A DNA stretch of 64,000 nt from Flavobacterium magnum (GCF_003055625.1 NZ_CP028811.1:1736001-1800000), one strand, 5' to 3'. Counted from the first letter of the stretch, positions 8,384 through 17,565 are shown. The notes: generated by a model not told the origin, from the letters alone. Program-made: numbers and translations.

Positions 8384-11266
8384 TTACGATTTTACAAATT
8401 TTTGGGTATACTGCCGGCCATTGACGTCAAGGACTTTGATGATGTAAGTTCCTGACGAGAGCATATTGACAGGAATGACCTGATTTACGGAATCTTTCCT
8501 GAGCACCCGTTTTCCGGTAAGATCAAAAATTTCCGCTTTAATGATTGCCGTATTCGATTTTGACCTGATGTTGATCACGTCGTTTGCCGGGTTGGGATAA
8601 ATCGCAAAAGCATCGGTTTGCGCTTCGGTTACTGATAGCGGGAAGGCGCCTTCATTGATCGTCACCATACTGTCAATCGACGGATTGTTGACAACATCGA
8701 TTGTCCCGCTGGGCCAGATGATGACTAGTTTGTCGATGGCAGTCGCCGCGCCGATCCCGAAGTGGGCGTTGAGTGTGTTCATGAATTCAAATCCCTCACC
8801 GGACCTGATATCGCGGATCTGTTTGCCCCAGGCACCGTAAATTTCGACCCGTGCTGCAATGCCGTTGCTGTTGCTTTGCTGGCCTTTCAATCCTACTTTG
8901 ATCCAATGGTTGCCATTTGGCACCGAAAACCGTATGGTACTGCCATTTTGGATGTCAAGGAAGCCATCGTTATTCAGATCGCCGATCGGCCCGGGGTTCA
9001 GCGCGTTGTAATATGTCGGAAGGAATGACATGTCGTGCTGGTTGAACATGATTTTTCCGCCTGTCCCGAAAATGTCCAGCCATCCGTCATTGTCAAAATC
9101 GTAAGTGACATAATCGGTATTGTTGGTACTGTCGGTATCCCATCCCGAACCCGCAGTGATGTTGGAAAATGGTTCTTCCACACTATTGGTTTTATCCAAA
9201 TCGTTCCGGTAAAGCCTGGCCCCTACAGTACCATTTTTACCAATCAGGATGTCCATGTCGCCGTCATTGTCAAAATCGCCAATGGCCGATGACCAGCTTG
9301 TGACCGGCTGGTAACTGATCCCTGCCTGAACAGAGATGTCGGTAAAGACGCCATTACCGTCATTGCGGTGTAACTCACATGGTGGCCCGGAACATTTTGA
9401 GATGAAAAGATCGGTGTCGCCGTCGTTGTCATAATCCATCCACAGCGAAGCATAATTTCCGCCGGTTTGGGTGAGCCCCAGATTGTATGCTCCCGGAGTG
9501 GTTCCGGATTGGTAATACGTCATGTTCGCGCTGCCGTCATTGATATAATACACGTTACGGTTCACGTCGTGGCAGGAAAATGCGTCGAGATTTCCGTCAT
9601 TATCGATGTCAATGAAATTTGTCCTTTGACAGAAAATGTACTGACCCGGTGTATCGCTGGTATATCCGGTGCCGGTAGCATTGGACTTCCAGAATGTCAG
9701 TCCGTTGATACCGCCCAGCAGCAAGTCATTAAAACCATCCTTGTTGAGGTCACCGGCAGCCATACTCCACGCGGGCTGGTTGCTGTTTCCCGGAACTGTG
9801 AAAGAGACAGGGGTGAAAGTGCCGTCCGCATTCTGGTAGTGGGTCTTGAGCAGGTTGGTGCTTACCCCAACGAGATCATCAAGCAGATCACCATTCATGT
9901 CTGCGATGCAGATATTATAGGTACTGTTGATCGTCGCAATGGTCTGAGACGTAAAGTTCACGGGTACGCTGATTTCCTCTTCTGTAATTTCAAAATCAAA
10001 ACCGTCTGCACTCCATTTGTTATCCCAGGCGATGTAATAGGTTACGCCGCCCTCGGCGTCAAAAGATTTTCTTGATAAGTTTGAGAAGACGTTGCCGGAG
10101 TTGCAGGCGATGGTGCCTGAGTTGTCGTCACTGGTTACGCAGGTGAGCGTGTTCGAACAGCTCCCTTTATAGACACTGAAGTTGGTGTCTTTACAGATGT
10201 TCTGCGGTAAATCTGAGCTGATGGTGACATGGAAATCCTGGGACGGGACATATTTGTACCATTTGCCCATGGTAGCTGTCGAGCAGCTGGTGGTCATATT
10301 GGTGCTGTCAATTGCACCTACGGTATAGGTGCCTGCATTCACGGCAATCGCGCTTGAACACGGGGTAGGCGATTCAATCAGCTCAAAATCGAAACCTGCT
10401 GTGCTCCACTTGTTGTCCCAGGCGATATAATAGATTGTTCCGGCCGTAACGTTAAACGATTTTATGGAAAGGTTGGACTGCGTATTGCCCGAGTTGCAGG
10501 CAATGGCACCCGAATTGTCATCACTGATCACGCAGGTCAGTCCGCCTGAGCAGGAACCCTTGTAAACACTGAAATTGGTGTTCTTACAAATATTCTGCGG
10601 TAAATCCGATGTGACGGTAATGAAATAATCCTGCGTCGGCACATAAGCGTACCAGTTGGCCATAGTCGTTGTAGAGCAGGCTGTGTTTACATTAGAGCCG
10701 TTGATGGCGGTTACGGTAGTCAAACCCGCGGTAATGGGTGTCGCAGTGTAGCAGGGACTGGGTACAAATGGCGCTTCGGTAAGTTGGAAGTCAAAGCCGT
10801 TGGTGTTGTATTTGTTGTCCCAGGCAATGTAATAAGTGACGCCGGCCATCACGTCAAATGTTTTTTTGGAAAGGTACGATTGGTTGTCGTTTGGAGGCGT
10901 ATTACACAAGATTACCCCGGAATCATCATCCTTTGTGTAACAGTTCAGGCTGCCGCAGTTTCCGGTATACACGCTGAAGTTTGTATCACCGCAAATGTTC
11001 TGGGCCAAATCAGAAGAGACCGTTACGCTGTAATTGGCCGTGGGTGTGTACGCAAACCATTCGGCCAAAGATGCATTAGAACAGGTCGTGCCGGTGATAT
11101 TCAAGCCGTCAATCGCGTCTACAGTATATACGCCGGCTGTAATGGGGAGCGCATTGGCACAAGTATTCTGTGCGAAAGATTGCTGGATGGAGAGTATCGA
11201 AAACATGACCAGCATAATCGAAATGCTGGTGCGTGACCGTCTCCTTTTGGAGTATTCCTTTTTCAT
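8384..11266 (-). CDS. Secreted FG-GAP/ASPIC repeat protein, three N-terminal domains, T9SS type A
   Basis: A 960-aa paralogue of the protein at 5005-8274. The signal peptide ends near SFAQ (about residue 33). Three copies of the same roughly 132-residue N-terminal domain (about 35-172, 173-305, 306-437) carry the QNIC, DDxSG and YYIAWDN motifs. FG-GAP repeats span about 440-800 (DFDNDGDMDILIG, DLNNDGFLDIQNG). The ASPIC/UnbV domain is at about 803-870 (GIAARVEIYGAWGKQ, HFGIGAAT, IIWPSGT), and the T9SS type A tail is at about 888-960 (IYPNPANDVINI, ending KFVKS). The C-terminal two thirds is nearly colinear with both neighbours, and only the number of N-terminal domains differs. This indicates tandem gene duplication with domain gain or loss. 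Confidence 0.9.
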   Translation of the reverse strand: MKKEYSKRRRSRTSISIMLVMFSILSIQQSFAQNTCANALPITAGVYTVDAIDGLNITGTTCSNASLAEWFAYTPTANYSVTVSSDLAQNICGDTNFSVYTGNCGSLNCYTKDDDSGVILCNTPPNDNQSYLSKKTFDVMAGVTYYIAWDNKYNTNGFDFQLTEAPFVPSPCYTATPITAGLTTVTAINGSNVNTACSTTTMANWYAYVPTQDYFITVTSDLPQNICKNTNFSVYKGSCSGGLTCVISDDNSGAIACNSGNTQSNLSIKSFNVTAGTIYYIAWDNKWSTAGFDFELIESPTPCSSAIAVNAGTYTVGAIDSTNMTTSCSTATMGKWYKYVPSQDFHVTISSDLPQNICKDTNFSVYKGSCSNTLTCVTSDDNSGTIACNSGNVFSNLSRKSFDAEGGVTYYIAWDNKWSADGFDFEITEEEISVPVNFTSQTIATINSTYNICIADMNGDLLDDLVGVSTNLLKTHYQNADGTFTPVSFTVPGNSNQPAWSMAAGDLNKDGFNDLLLGGINGLTFWKSNATGTGYTSDTPGQYIFCQRTNFIDIDNDGNLDAFSCHDVNRNVYYINDGSANMTYYQSGTTPGAYNLGLTQTGGNYASLWMDYDNDGDTDLFISKCSGPPCELHRNDGNGVFTDISVQAGISYQPVTSWSSAIGDFDNDGDMDILIGKNGTVGARLYRNDLDKTNSVEEPFSNITAGSGWDTDSTNNTDYVTYDFDNDGWLDIFGTGGKIMFNQHDMSFLPTYYNALNPGPIGDLNNDGFLDIQNGSTIRFSVPNGNHWIKVGLKGQQSNSNGIAARVEIYGAWGKQIRDIRSGEGFEFMNTLNAHFGIGAATAIDKLVIIWPSGTIDVVNNPSIDSMVTINEGAFPLSVTEAQTDAFAIYPNPANDVINIRSKSNTAIIKAEIFDLTGKRVLRKDSVNQVIPVNMLSSGTYIIKVLDVNGRQYTQKFVKS

Positions 11267-11390
11267 ATGATTGTAGTTTTGGTGGTGTTACTGTATGCTT
11301 CGTCCACCTCATTTCCAATCATAAAGGCGGATCAAATCATCGTCCTGTCGGTTGATTTGCTGAAAAAGTTATCCGGCATAGATTTTTGAA

Positions 11391-11426
11391 AGCGGCCCAT
11401 TTAGGGTCTGATCCCTCCGGGCCGCT
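11391..11426. terminator. Nested hairpin between FG-GAP paralogues
   Basis: AGCGGCCC (11391-11398) pairs with GGGCCGCT (11419-11426). Inside the loop AGGG (11403-11406) pairs with CCCT (11413-11416). It lies 3' of the 695-aa paralogue. The T-run after it on the minus strand is interrupted (TTCAAAAATC), so it may terminate or only stabilise the transcript. Confidence 0.5.
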
Positions 11427-11438
11427 CTATGGCTTTTA

Positions 11439-13526
11439 TTATGATTTCACGAATTTGTGCGTGTATTGCTTTCCGCTGACATCCAATACTTTGATGATGT
11501 AAGTTCCCGAAGAAAGCGTGCTTACCGGAACAGTACTGTTTACGGACTCTTTCTTAAACAGCAGCTTTCCACTCAGATCGAAAATCTCCGCCTTGATGAT
11601 TGCGGCATTTGATTTTGATTTGATGTTGATGACGTCACTCACCGGATTCGGATACATCACGAACTCGTCGCCCTGGGCGGCCGTCACTGCAAGCGGGAAT
11701 GCACCTTCATTGATAGTGATCATGCTGTCAATCGCAGGATTTTCAACCACGTCGATCGTGCCATTTGGCCAGTTGATCACGAGTTTTTGGATATCTGTTG
11801 CGCTGCCTATCCCAAAATGGGTATTTAATGTGCTCATGAATTCAAACCCTTCTCCACTGCGCACATCCCTGATCTGTTTGCCCCAGGAACCGTAAATTTC
11901 TACCCTGGCTGCAATTCCGTTGGCGTTGCTTTGCACGCCGTTGAGTGCCACTTTAATCCAGTGGTTGCCGTTTGGCACGGCATATCGGATCATGTTTTCA
12001 TTTAAGATGTCAAGAAAACCGTCGTTATTCAAATCTCCGACGGCGCCCATATTTAAAGCACTGTAATTGGAAGGCGCGAATGTCATGTTGCCCTGATTGA
12101 ACATAATCCGGCCACCGGTGCTCATTACATCGATCCAGCCGTTGTTGTCAAAGTCGTACGCGATATAATCACGGTTGTTTGTGCTGTCGGTATCCCAGCC
12201 TGAACCGGCCGTAATGTTCGCAAAAGGTTCTTCCACATTGTTTGTCGTATCAAGGTCATTCCTGAAAAATTTGTGGCCCACACCGCCATTGGAACCGATC
12301 ATGATGTCCATATCGCCGTCGTTATCAAAGTCAGCGATTGCTGAAGACCATGATTGGATCGGAGTGACATTGATGCCCGCCTGTGCGGACACATCAGTAA
12401 AGACGCCGTTTCCGTCATTTCGGTGCAACTCGCACGGAGGCCCTGAACATTTTGAGATGAACATGTCCACATCGCCGTCGTTGTCATAATCCGTCCAAAG
12501 CGAAGCATAGTTGCCGCCGGTAGTGGTAAGTCCGAGGTTGTAAGCACCTGGTGTCGTTCCAGATTGGTAGTAGGTCATGCCACCGTTCCCGTCGTTGATG
12601 TAGTAGACATTGCGTTGCACATCGTGGCAGGAGAATGCATCGAGGTTTCCGTCGTTATTGATGTCGACGAAGTTTGTCCTTTGGCAGAAAATGTACTGGC
12701 CCGGCGTGATATTTGTGTAAGCGCTACCGGTCTCGTTCGATTTCCAGAAGGTCAGTCCGTTTCCGCTACCCAATAATAGGTCGTTAAACCCGTCCCTGTT
12801 GTAATCGCCGGCTGCAATGCTCCAATCGGGCAGGTTGCCTGTTCCGGGGATGTTGAATGTAGTGTTTGAAAATGTATGGTCAGGGAGCTGGTAATGGATC
12901 TTCAGTGTATGGGAGCTCACATTCACCAGGTCGTCCAGGTGATCCCCGTTCATATCCACGACACAATTATTGTAAATGCTGTTTCCTGTCGGGATTGTCG
13001 GGATGTTTTGGGAGATATAAGAAACCGGCACGACAGCCTGCGGCGCCTCAGTAAGCTGGAAATCGAATCCGTTAGTATTCCAGCGGCTGTCCCATGCAAT
13101 ATAATAGGTCATGCCAGCCTGTACATCAAAAGTCTTTTTCGAGAGATAACTGTTGAACGGTGCGGTGTTGCAGGCTAAAGAGCCCGAATCATCGTCTTCC
13201 ACATAACAGCTGAGGTTTGCGCAGTCGCCGGTATATACCACAAAATTAGTATCGCCGCATATATTCTGCTCAAAGTCGGAACTCACCGTTACCGTGTAGT
13301 TGGCTGAAGGGGTGTATGCATACCATTCTGCCGCGCCTGCATTTGAACAGACTGATGAGATGTTTGAGCCATCAATGGCCGGCACCGTGTACATGCCTAC
13401 AGTTATTGGGGTCGCAGTCTGGCAACTGTTTTGAGCCAATGCCATTCCTGAACTTACCATGGCAACGAAGGCCAGGATTTTCGAAAGCGCCGAGCTTCTT
13501 TTATTGGGGTAATTTTTCAAATACAT
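11439..13526 (-). CDS. Secreted FG-GAP/ASPIC repeat protein, single N-terminal domain, T9SS type A
   Basis: A 695-aa member of the three-gene family. The signal peptide ends near ALAQ (about residue 32). There is one N-terminal domain (about 34-165) with QNICGDTNF, EDDDSG and YYIAWDSRWN. FG-GAP/VCBS repeats span about 170-535 (DFDNDGDMDIMIGS), the ASPIC/UnbV domain is at about 540-605 (GIAARVEIYGSWGKQ, HFGIGSAT, INWPNGT), and the T9SS type A tail is at about 622-695 (MYPNPVSDVINI). It follows the dihaem cytochrome gene by only 31 bases on the same strand, so the two are probably one operon. With a single N-terminal domain it may be the most ancestral-looking arrangement of the set. Confidence 0.9.
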   Translation of the reverse strand: MYLKNYPNKRSSALSKILAFVAMVSSGMALAQNSCQTATPITVGMYTVPAIDGSNISSVCSNAGAAEWYAYTPSANYTVTVSSDFEQNICGDTNFVVYTGDCANLSCYVEDDDSGSLACNTAPFNSYLSKKTFDVQAGMTYYIAWDSRWNTNGFDFQLTEAPQAVVPVSYISQNIPTIPTGNSIYNNCVVDMNGDHLDDLVNVSSHTLKIHYQLPDHTFSNTTFNIPGTGNLPDWSIAAGDYNRDGFNDLLLGSGNGLTFWKSNETGSAYTNITPGQYIFCQRTNFVDINNDGNLDAFSCHDVQRNVYYINDGNGGMTYYQSGTTPGAYNLGLTTTGGNYASLWTDYDNDGDVDMFISKCSGPPCELHRNDGNGVFTDVSAQAGINVTPIQSWSSAIADFDNDGDMDIMIGSNGGVGHKFFRNDLDTTNNVEEPFANITAGSGWDTDSTNNRDYIAYDFDNNGWIDVMSTGGRIMFNQGNMTFAPSNYSALNMGAVGDLNNDGFLDILNENMIRYAVPNGNHWIKVALNGVQSNANGIAARVEIYGSWGKQIRDVRSGEGFEFMSTLNTHFGIGSATDIQKLVINWPNGTIDVVENPAIDSMITINEGAFPLAVTAAQGDEFVMYPNPVSDVINIKSKSNAAIIKAEIFDLSGKLLFKKESVNSTVPVSTLSSGTYIIKVLDVSGKQYTHKFVKS

Positions 13527-13557
13527 AAAAATTTAGTTTATGGTGGTTTGGTTTGTT

Positions 13558-14727
13558 TTAATCGCAGCGGTCCAATGAGTTGATCCAATCGCGCATCAGG
13601 GCAATGCCCTCATCATGAAGGACGGTGCGTCCGTGAAGCGGCATACGGTAGGTTTCATTGGTGGTGTTGATCCTGTAATACAGCATCGAATTCTCAGGCC
13701 GTCCTGCATTTACAATCTTGCTTAAAGAAGGTGGGAAGCTCTGCATGTCTTCGGTGTTCACGCACACGCCCATGTTGGCCAGGTTGTCCTTGGTTTCCGA
13801 AAAAGCAAAACGCATCGGGCGATAGTCGCAATGCCTGTCCACGCCGTGGCAGTGCGCGCAATTGATGTCAACATAGGATCTGGCGCGCAATTCAATTGGC
13901 TGCGAAGTGTCGTTGTAATCAATTGTCGTGTTTTCAGCTGTAGGGAAGGTGAAGTTGCTGTCCAGATAGCCTTTCTCAATCCATTTGGTCAGCTGGTTTT
14001 TCGTTTCCGTACCGTAGTTGTAATTGTTGTTGAGGTTCTGTGGCTTGATTCCGATAGGGATATAGGTCGTGACATCATTGATATCCCTCGACTTATGACA
14101 GATGACACACTGTGACTCGTTCGGGATTTTGTAGTTGACGGTCCTTGTCACATCATTGTCATCTTTAAAAACGACATCGGTAAAACTTCCCAGCAGATCG
14201 AATGTTGCCTCAGTCTGTTCCGCATTCCATTTGTAATCTGCAAAAATCCACCCTTCGCTTTTGCGGATCATCAGTCGGGTTTCAATGATGCGCCTTCCGC
14301 CGACATTGGCGATATTCTGCACATTGTCATAATAAAAGTTCTTGATCAGCACCGCGCCCACCGGAAGTTCGAGGATTGTCCCGTCGCTGTTGAAAGTGGC
14401 TTTCGTATTTTTCGGCATCCAGACGAAGCGCTTTTTGTGCGCATAATCGCTAAACAACGCGCTGGCTGGCGCATAAGGCAACACATCAAGCGATGGGGAA
14501 AGGTCTTTCATTGCGGCAATTATTTCACCTTCACCATCAAAAAAATGGTATTTTGAAAGCGAATCGTAAGGTACTTTGGTCAGGTCTACCGTAACCGGCG
14601 AGACCACTGGCTCCGGAATCGGTTCAATGTATTCATCTTCGTCTTTGGAGCAGCCGATAAAGGTTGCCGCGGCAAGTACTGCAGAAAAGAGAAATATCCG
14701 GGATAAAAGTTTGTAATTCTGTTTCAT
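13558..14727 (-). CDS. Dihaem cytochrome c lipoprotein, SO2930-like
   Basis: A 389-aa protein with a lipoprotein signal (FIGC, about residue 26). Two haem c motifs are present: CVICH at about residues 208-212 and CAHCH at about 289-293. The order LFSDYAHKKRFVWMP, then YKWNAEQTEATFDLLGS, then NESQCVICHKSRD, then INCAHCH, with a final MPLHGR segment, matches my recollection of the SO2930 family of dihaem cytochromes. These often sit beside genes for secreted beta-helix or other surface proteins. It is probably periplasmic-facing and redox active. It precedes an FG-GAP/ASPIC gene by 31 bases. A -7 element lies 20 bases upstream of its start. Confidence 0.85.
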   Translation of the reverse strand: MKQNYKLLSRIFLFSAVLAAATFIGCSKDEDEYIEPIPEPVVSPVTVDLTKVPYDSLSKYHFFDGEGEIIAAMKDLSPSLDVLPYAPASALFSDYAHKKRFVWMPKNTKATFNSDGTILELPVGAVLIKNFYYDNVQNIANVGGRRIIETRLMIRKSEGWIFADYKWNAEQTEATFDLLGSFTDVVFKDDNDVTRTVNYKIPNESQCVICHKSRDINDVTTYIPIGIKPQNLNNNYNYGTETKNQLTKWIEKGYLDSNFTFPTAENTTIDYNDTSQPIELRARSYVDINCAHCHGVDRHCDYRPMRFAFSETKDNLANMGVCVNTEDMQSFPPSLSKIVNAGRPENSMLYYRINTTNETYRMPLHGRTVLHDEGIALMRDWINSLDRCD

Positions 14728-14746
14728 ACGTTTTTTAAATGCTGAC

Positions 14747-14754
14747 CAAAAATA
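14747..14754 (-). promoter_or_regulatory. Probable -7 element of the cytochrome/FG-GAP operon
   Basis: On the minus strand 14754-14747 reads TATTTTTG, matching TAnnTTTG, with 19 bases between it and the start codon at 14727. Confidence 0.5.
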
Positions 14755-14869
14755 ATAAATTTATGTTAAGGTTATGCTAACAAAAATGGGTAAAATGCAA
14801 AACTGTTGAAAAATTATCGAAATAATTTAATTTTTCATATTCGCACACAATTAACCGTTTATATAACAA

Positions 14870-15427
14870 TCAAGTCGGTTGAAACCCTACCTTAATATTG
14901 TATTTTTTTAAATTTTCCAAAGAAGCTGCCGATTTATAGTCAAATACCTCCTCGTGGCTTTGCCGTTCGCTGCGTTGTGCAATCTGCTTGAGGCAACGGT
15001 AAAAACGGCGCACCTCTTCAAAATCCCGGAGCAGTAAACCCGGAACGGCAGCATTTTTTCCGTTTTCATCTTTGGCCACCATCGTAAAATAAGAGGAATT
15101 GCAATGTTTGACAATGCCTGTCCGGATGTTCTCAGATTCCACGCGGATACCAATGATCATCGAGCTCTTCCCGGTATAGTTCACACTGGCTTTCATCGTG
15201 ACAAGTTCCCCGATTTCTATCGGATTGAGGAAATCGACCGTATCTACTGAGGCCGTTACGCAGTAATAGCCCGAAAATTTCGACGCACAGGCAAATGCGA
15301 TCTGGTCCAGTAGCGACAAAATATAGCCACCATGGATTTTTCCACTGAAATTCGAATGTGACGGCAGCATCAGTTCGGAAATCGTGACGTGCGAATCGGA
15401 TACGGGCTTAAACAGGGGTTCGATCAT
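14870..15427 (-). CDS. Acyl-CoA thioesterase, hotdog fold
   Basis: About 185 aa. The hotdog signature is visible: NFSGKIHGGYILSLLDQIAF (central hotdog helix), CVTASVDTVDFLNPIEIGE, and a later GKSSMIIGIRVESEN strand. This is the cytosolic acyl-CoA hydrolase/YciA type. It hydrolyses acyl-CoA thioesters, with chain length not readable. The start is uncertain: ATGs at 15433 and 15427 and a GTG at 15451 are all in frame. I use 15427. All three overlap the 3' end of rmuC (stop at 15408), so the two genes are translationally linked. The C-terminal 40 residues (RSERQSHEEVFDYKS onward) extend beyond the core fold. Confidence 0.85.
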   Translation of the reverse strand: MIEPLFKPVSDSHVTISELMLPSHSNFSGKIHGGYILSLLDQIAFACASKFSGYYCVTASVDTVDFLNPIEIGELVTMKASVNYTGKSSMIIGIRVESENIRTGIVKHCNSSYFTMVAKDENGKNAAVPGLLLRDFEEVRRFYRCLKQIAQRSERQSHEEVFDYKSAASLENLKKYNIKVGFQPT

Positions 15428-16784
15428 AATCATTTTCGTCGTTTTCGGCACGTTTGAGGATGTTCTCGGGCAGCGATTTTTTGGCTTTGGCGCCCATCTT
15501 TTTAAGTTTTTCCACGCTGTTGATCAGGTTGCCTTTTCCATCGAGAAGCTTGTTCATCGCGCCCTGGTACTCCGTTTTTGCCTCGTCTATCTTTTTCCCG
15601 ATTTTGACAAGATCGGCGACGAAACCTTCAAATTTATCGTATAAGGCGCCCGCCTGCCGTGCGATCTCAACTGCGTTTTCCTGCTGTTTCTGGTTGGTCC
15701 ACATGCTGTCGATCGTGCGCAGCGTAGCCAGCAGCGTCGACGGGGTGACGATCACGATATTTTTCTCAAACGCGCGGTTGTACAGTGCGGTGTCCTCATT
15801 AAGGGCGAGGGCGAAAGCCGATTCGATCGGGACGAACAACAGTACGAAATCCGGGCTCTCCATCTGGTACAAATCGTGGTAGTTTTTATCTCCCAATTGC
15901 TCGACGTGGCGTTTGATGGCAAGCACATGTTCTTTCAGGTAGGCTGATTTGAGGGCCTCATCCTCCTCATTAATGAAACGTTCGTAGGCGGTCAGCGTGA
16001 CTTTAGAATCGACGATCATTTTCTTGCCGTCGGGCAGGTTGATGACCACGTCGGGAAACACGCGGCTGCCTTCCTCATTGCTGTGGCTTTGCTGGACGAA
16101 ATACTCGCGTCCTTTTTCCAGTCCTGATTTTTCCAGTACGCGTTCGAGGATCAGTTCGCCCCAGTTGCCCTGCATCTTGCTGTCGCCCTTGAGCGCCTTG
16201 GTCAGGTTCAGCGTTTCTTTGCTCATCTGTTCGTTCATCAACTTGAGGTTCCCGATGTGTTCGCGCAGTGCCGCATGGTAATCGATGCTTTCCTTATGGG
16301 TATCCTCAACTTTCTTTTCAAACAGGTGGATTTTTTCGTGTAACGGAGACAGGATATTTTTTAGGTTCTCTTTATTCTGCTCGGTGAATTTTACTGATTT
16401 TTCCTCGAGTATCCTGTTGGCCAGGTTTTCAAATTCCTTAGTGAATTTTTCCTGAAGCTTTTCGACTTCGGCTTTTTGTTCGGCATGGCGTTCGAGCAGG
16501 TTGTCAAAATCGGTTTCCTTTTTAGACAGCTGGATCGCGTACGCCTCTTTTTCTGTACGGATGGTTTCGCGTTCCTGTATGAGCAATTGCAATTGCCGGT
16601 CAGCGGCCGATTTTTCGTTTTTCAGCTGCGTTTCCATGTAAGCATACTGGGTGTTGAGCGCGATAATTTTTTCCTCAAGGCTGGTTTTATCCGATTGAAA
16701 CCGCGCGGAAAAAATCAGTTTTCCGATGAAGGTTCCGATTGCCAGCGCGATGATAAAAACCATGATGGCGGTTGCGATTTCCAT
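15408..16784 (-). CDS. rmuC: DNA recombination protein RmuC homologue
   Basis: A 458-aa protein with one N-terminal membrane anchor (about 3-25). A long coiled coil follows (about 30-190, with many E/K/Q heptads such as EKEAYAIQLSKKETDFDNLL). The conserved RmuC nuclease-like core comes next: GNWGELILERVLEKSGL, VFPDVVINLPDGKKMIVDSKVTL (here split by function, the VDSKV being the PD-(D/E)xK-like lysine region), FVPIESAFALAL and VTPSTLLATLRTI. RmuC limits recombination at inverted repeats and is reported to contribute to phage restriction. Length matches the family. The thioesterase gene overlaps its end. Confidence 0.95.
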   Translation of the reverse strand: MEIATAIMVFIIALAIGTFIGKLIFSARFQSDKTSLEEKIIALNTQYAYMETQLKNEKSAADRQLQLLIQERETIRTEKEAYAIQLSKKETDFDNLLERHAEQKAEVEKLQEKFTKEFENLANRILEEKSVKFTEQNKENLKNILSPLHEKIHLFEKKVEDTHKESIDYHAALREHIGNLKLMNEQMSKETLNLTKALKGDSKMQGNWGELILERVLEKSGLEKGREYFVQQSHSNEEGSRVFPDVVINLPDGKKMIVDSKVTLTAYERFINEEDEALKSAYLKEHVLAIKRHVEQLGDKNYHDLYQMESPDFVLLFVPIESAFALALNEDTALYNRAFEKNIVIVTPSTLLATLRTIDSMWTNQKQQENAVEIARQAGALYDKFEGFVADLVKIGKKIDEAKTEYQGAMNKLLDGKGNLINSVEKLKKMGAKAKKSLPENILKRAENDENDYDRTPV

Positions 16785-16865
16785 TTGTCAGGCGTTTTTT
16801 GTGGAAGGTAAAAGTAGCGAAACAAATCAAATGTCAGCAGGCACTTTCCTGAATTGTTGACAAAA

Positions 16866-16967
16866 TCCGATTCGGGCGCCGCACGCCAGCCCCGATGGCA
16901 GCGGCATCCTTTTTCCGGCTTCTTTAGCCGGGAAAAGATACAGCGGACAGCGGGTTCATGCTCCTGA
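16866..16967. other. Conserved flavobacterial intergenic element (candidate structured RNA or repeat)
   Basis: The stretch contains AGCCCCGATGGCAGCGGCAT, then TCCTTTTT, a CCGGCT-TCTTT-AGCCGG hairpin (16915-16920 with 16926-16931) flanked by T and A runs, then AAAAGATACAGCGGACAGCG. I recall this CCCCGAT...GCATCCTTTT-hairpin-AAAAGATACAGCGGA arrangement from intergenic regions of many flavobacterial genomes, with a variable central hairpin. That is memory, not a search. It lies between rmuC and a small membrane-protein gene. Confidence 0.45.
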
Positions 16968-17012
16968 AAAAAAATAAAAAAAGTTCCGCAACCCAATCAG
17001 GATGCGGAACCT
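16968..17012 (-). terminator. Rho-independent terminator of the small membrane protein gene
   Basis: GTTCCGCA (16983-16990) pairs with TGCGGAAC (17003-17010). On the minus strand the stem is followed by a long T-rich tract (complement of the A run at 16967-16982). It is placed 25 bases after the stop of the gene at 17035. Confidence 0.88.
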
Positions 17013-17034
17013 CAGTATAAAGAGAATAGATAGC

Positions 17035-17304
17035 CTAGTGGATGCTCAGCTGTTTGTCGAATTCCTTGTTGGGGATGCGTTTGCTCGAGTAACTATTGTA
17101 AATCAGCGTTTTTACTTTCCGGCGCTGGCGTAAAATCATCGGCAGGTTGATCATGACCCCTACGACGCAGATGAGCATCAGGATGACAAGCAGGCTCATA
17201 TATATAAGGTAATTCAACTCAGTGGTTTCACGGAAATCCGTCACAAAAAAATAACCCGAGACAGCGAACACGACAACAGACATCATTAAGGATAAAGTTT
17301 TCAT
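17035..17304 (-). CDS. Small two-TM membrane protein, unknown function
   Basis: An 89-aa protein with two hydrophobic segments, about residues 4-22 (LSLMMSVVVFAVSGYFFV) and 32-58 (LIYMSLLVILMLICVVGVMI). A basic tail of about 30 residues (RQRRKVKTL...SSKRIPNKEF) probably lies in the cytoplasm. I do not recognise a family. It has its own strong terminator and no close same-strand neighbour, so it is likely monocistronic. Confidence 0.7.
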   Translation of the reverse strand: MKTLSLMMSVVVFAVSGYFFVTDFRETTELNYLIYMSLLVILMLICVVGVMINLPMILRQRRKVKTLIYNSYSSKRIPNKEFDKQLSIH

Positions 17305-17496
17305 AACGTTTGGTTTTAACGGTTTTAAATCTTTTGACTAAATTACTAATAGGGCTAGTGTGCCGGCTTACAGTATTTTATGATAATCTTATAATTTAAC
17401 AGGACATTAAGATTTCGCAGTCGCAGTGGCCCGTTATGTAAAGGAAACTCAGCTTTTGAAGATTTATTTTTTCCGACGTAAATTTTTTGAAAAACA

Positions 17497-17540
17497 CGTA
17501 TTTCTACGCTAAAATATGTCATGCGGCAACATTATTTTTG
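17497..17540 (+). promoter_or_regulatory. Operator-promoter of the small ORF: inverted repeat plus -7 element
   Basis: The inverted repeat CGTA-TTTC-TACG (17497-17508, centre 17502.5) is followed by a -7 element TATTTTTG (17533-17540). The centre is 30.5 bases from the first base of the -7 element, exactly the spacing seen at three other promoters in this window. A start of transcription near 17545 would exclude the ATG at 17521 and select the one at 17566. Confidence 0.65.
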
Positions 17541-17565
17541 GCTCGTAATCAATACAGGTCATACG

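Noticed and set aside
5005..13526. The repeats could be a CRISPR-like or satellite array
   Set aside because: The repeats are in-frame protein domains of about 132 residues, diverged between copies, with no short direct repeats and spacers.
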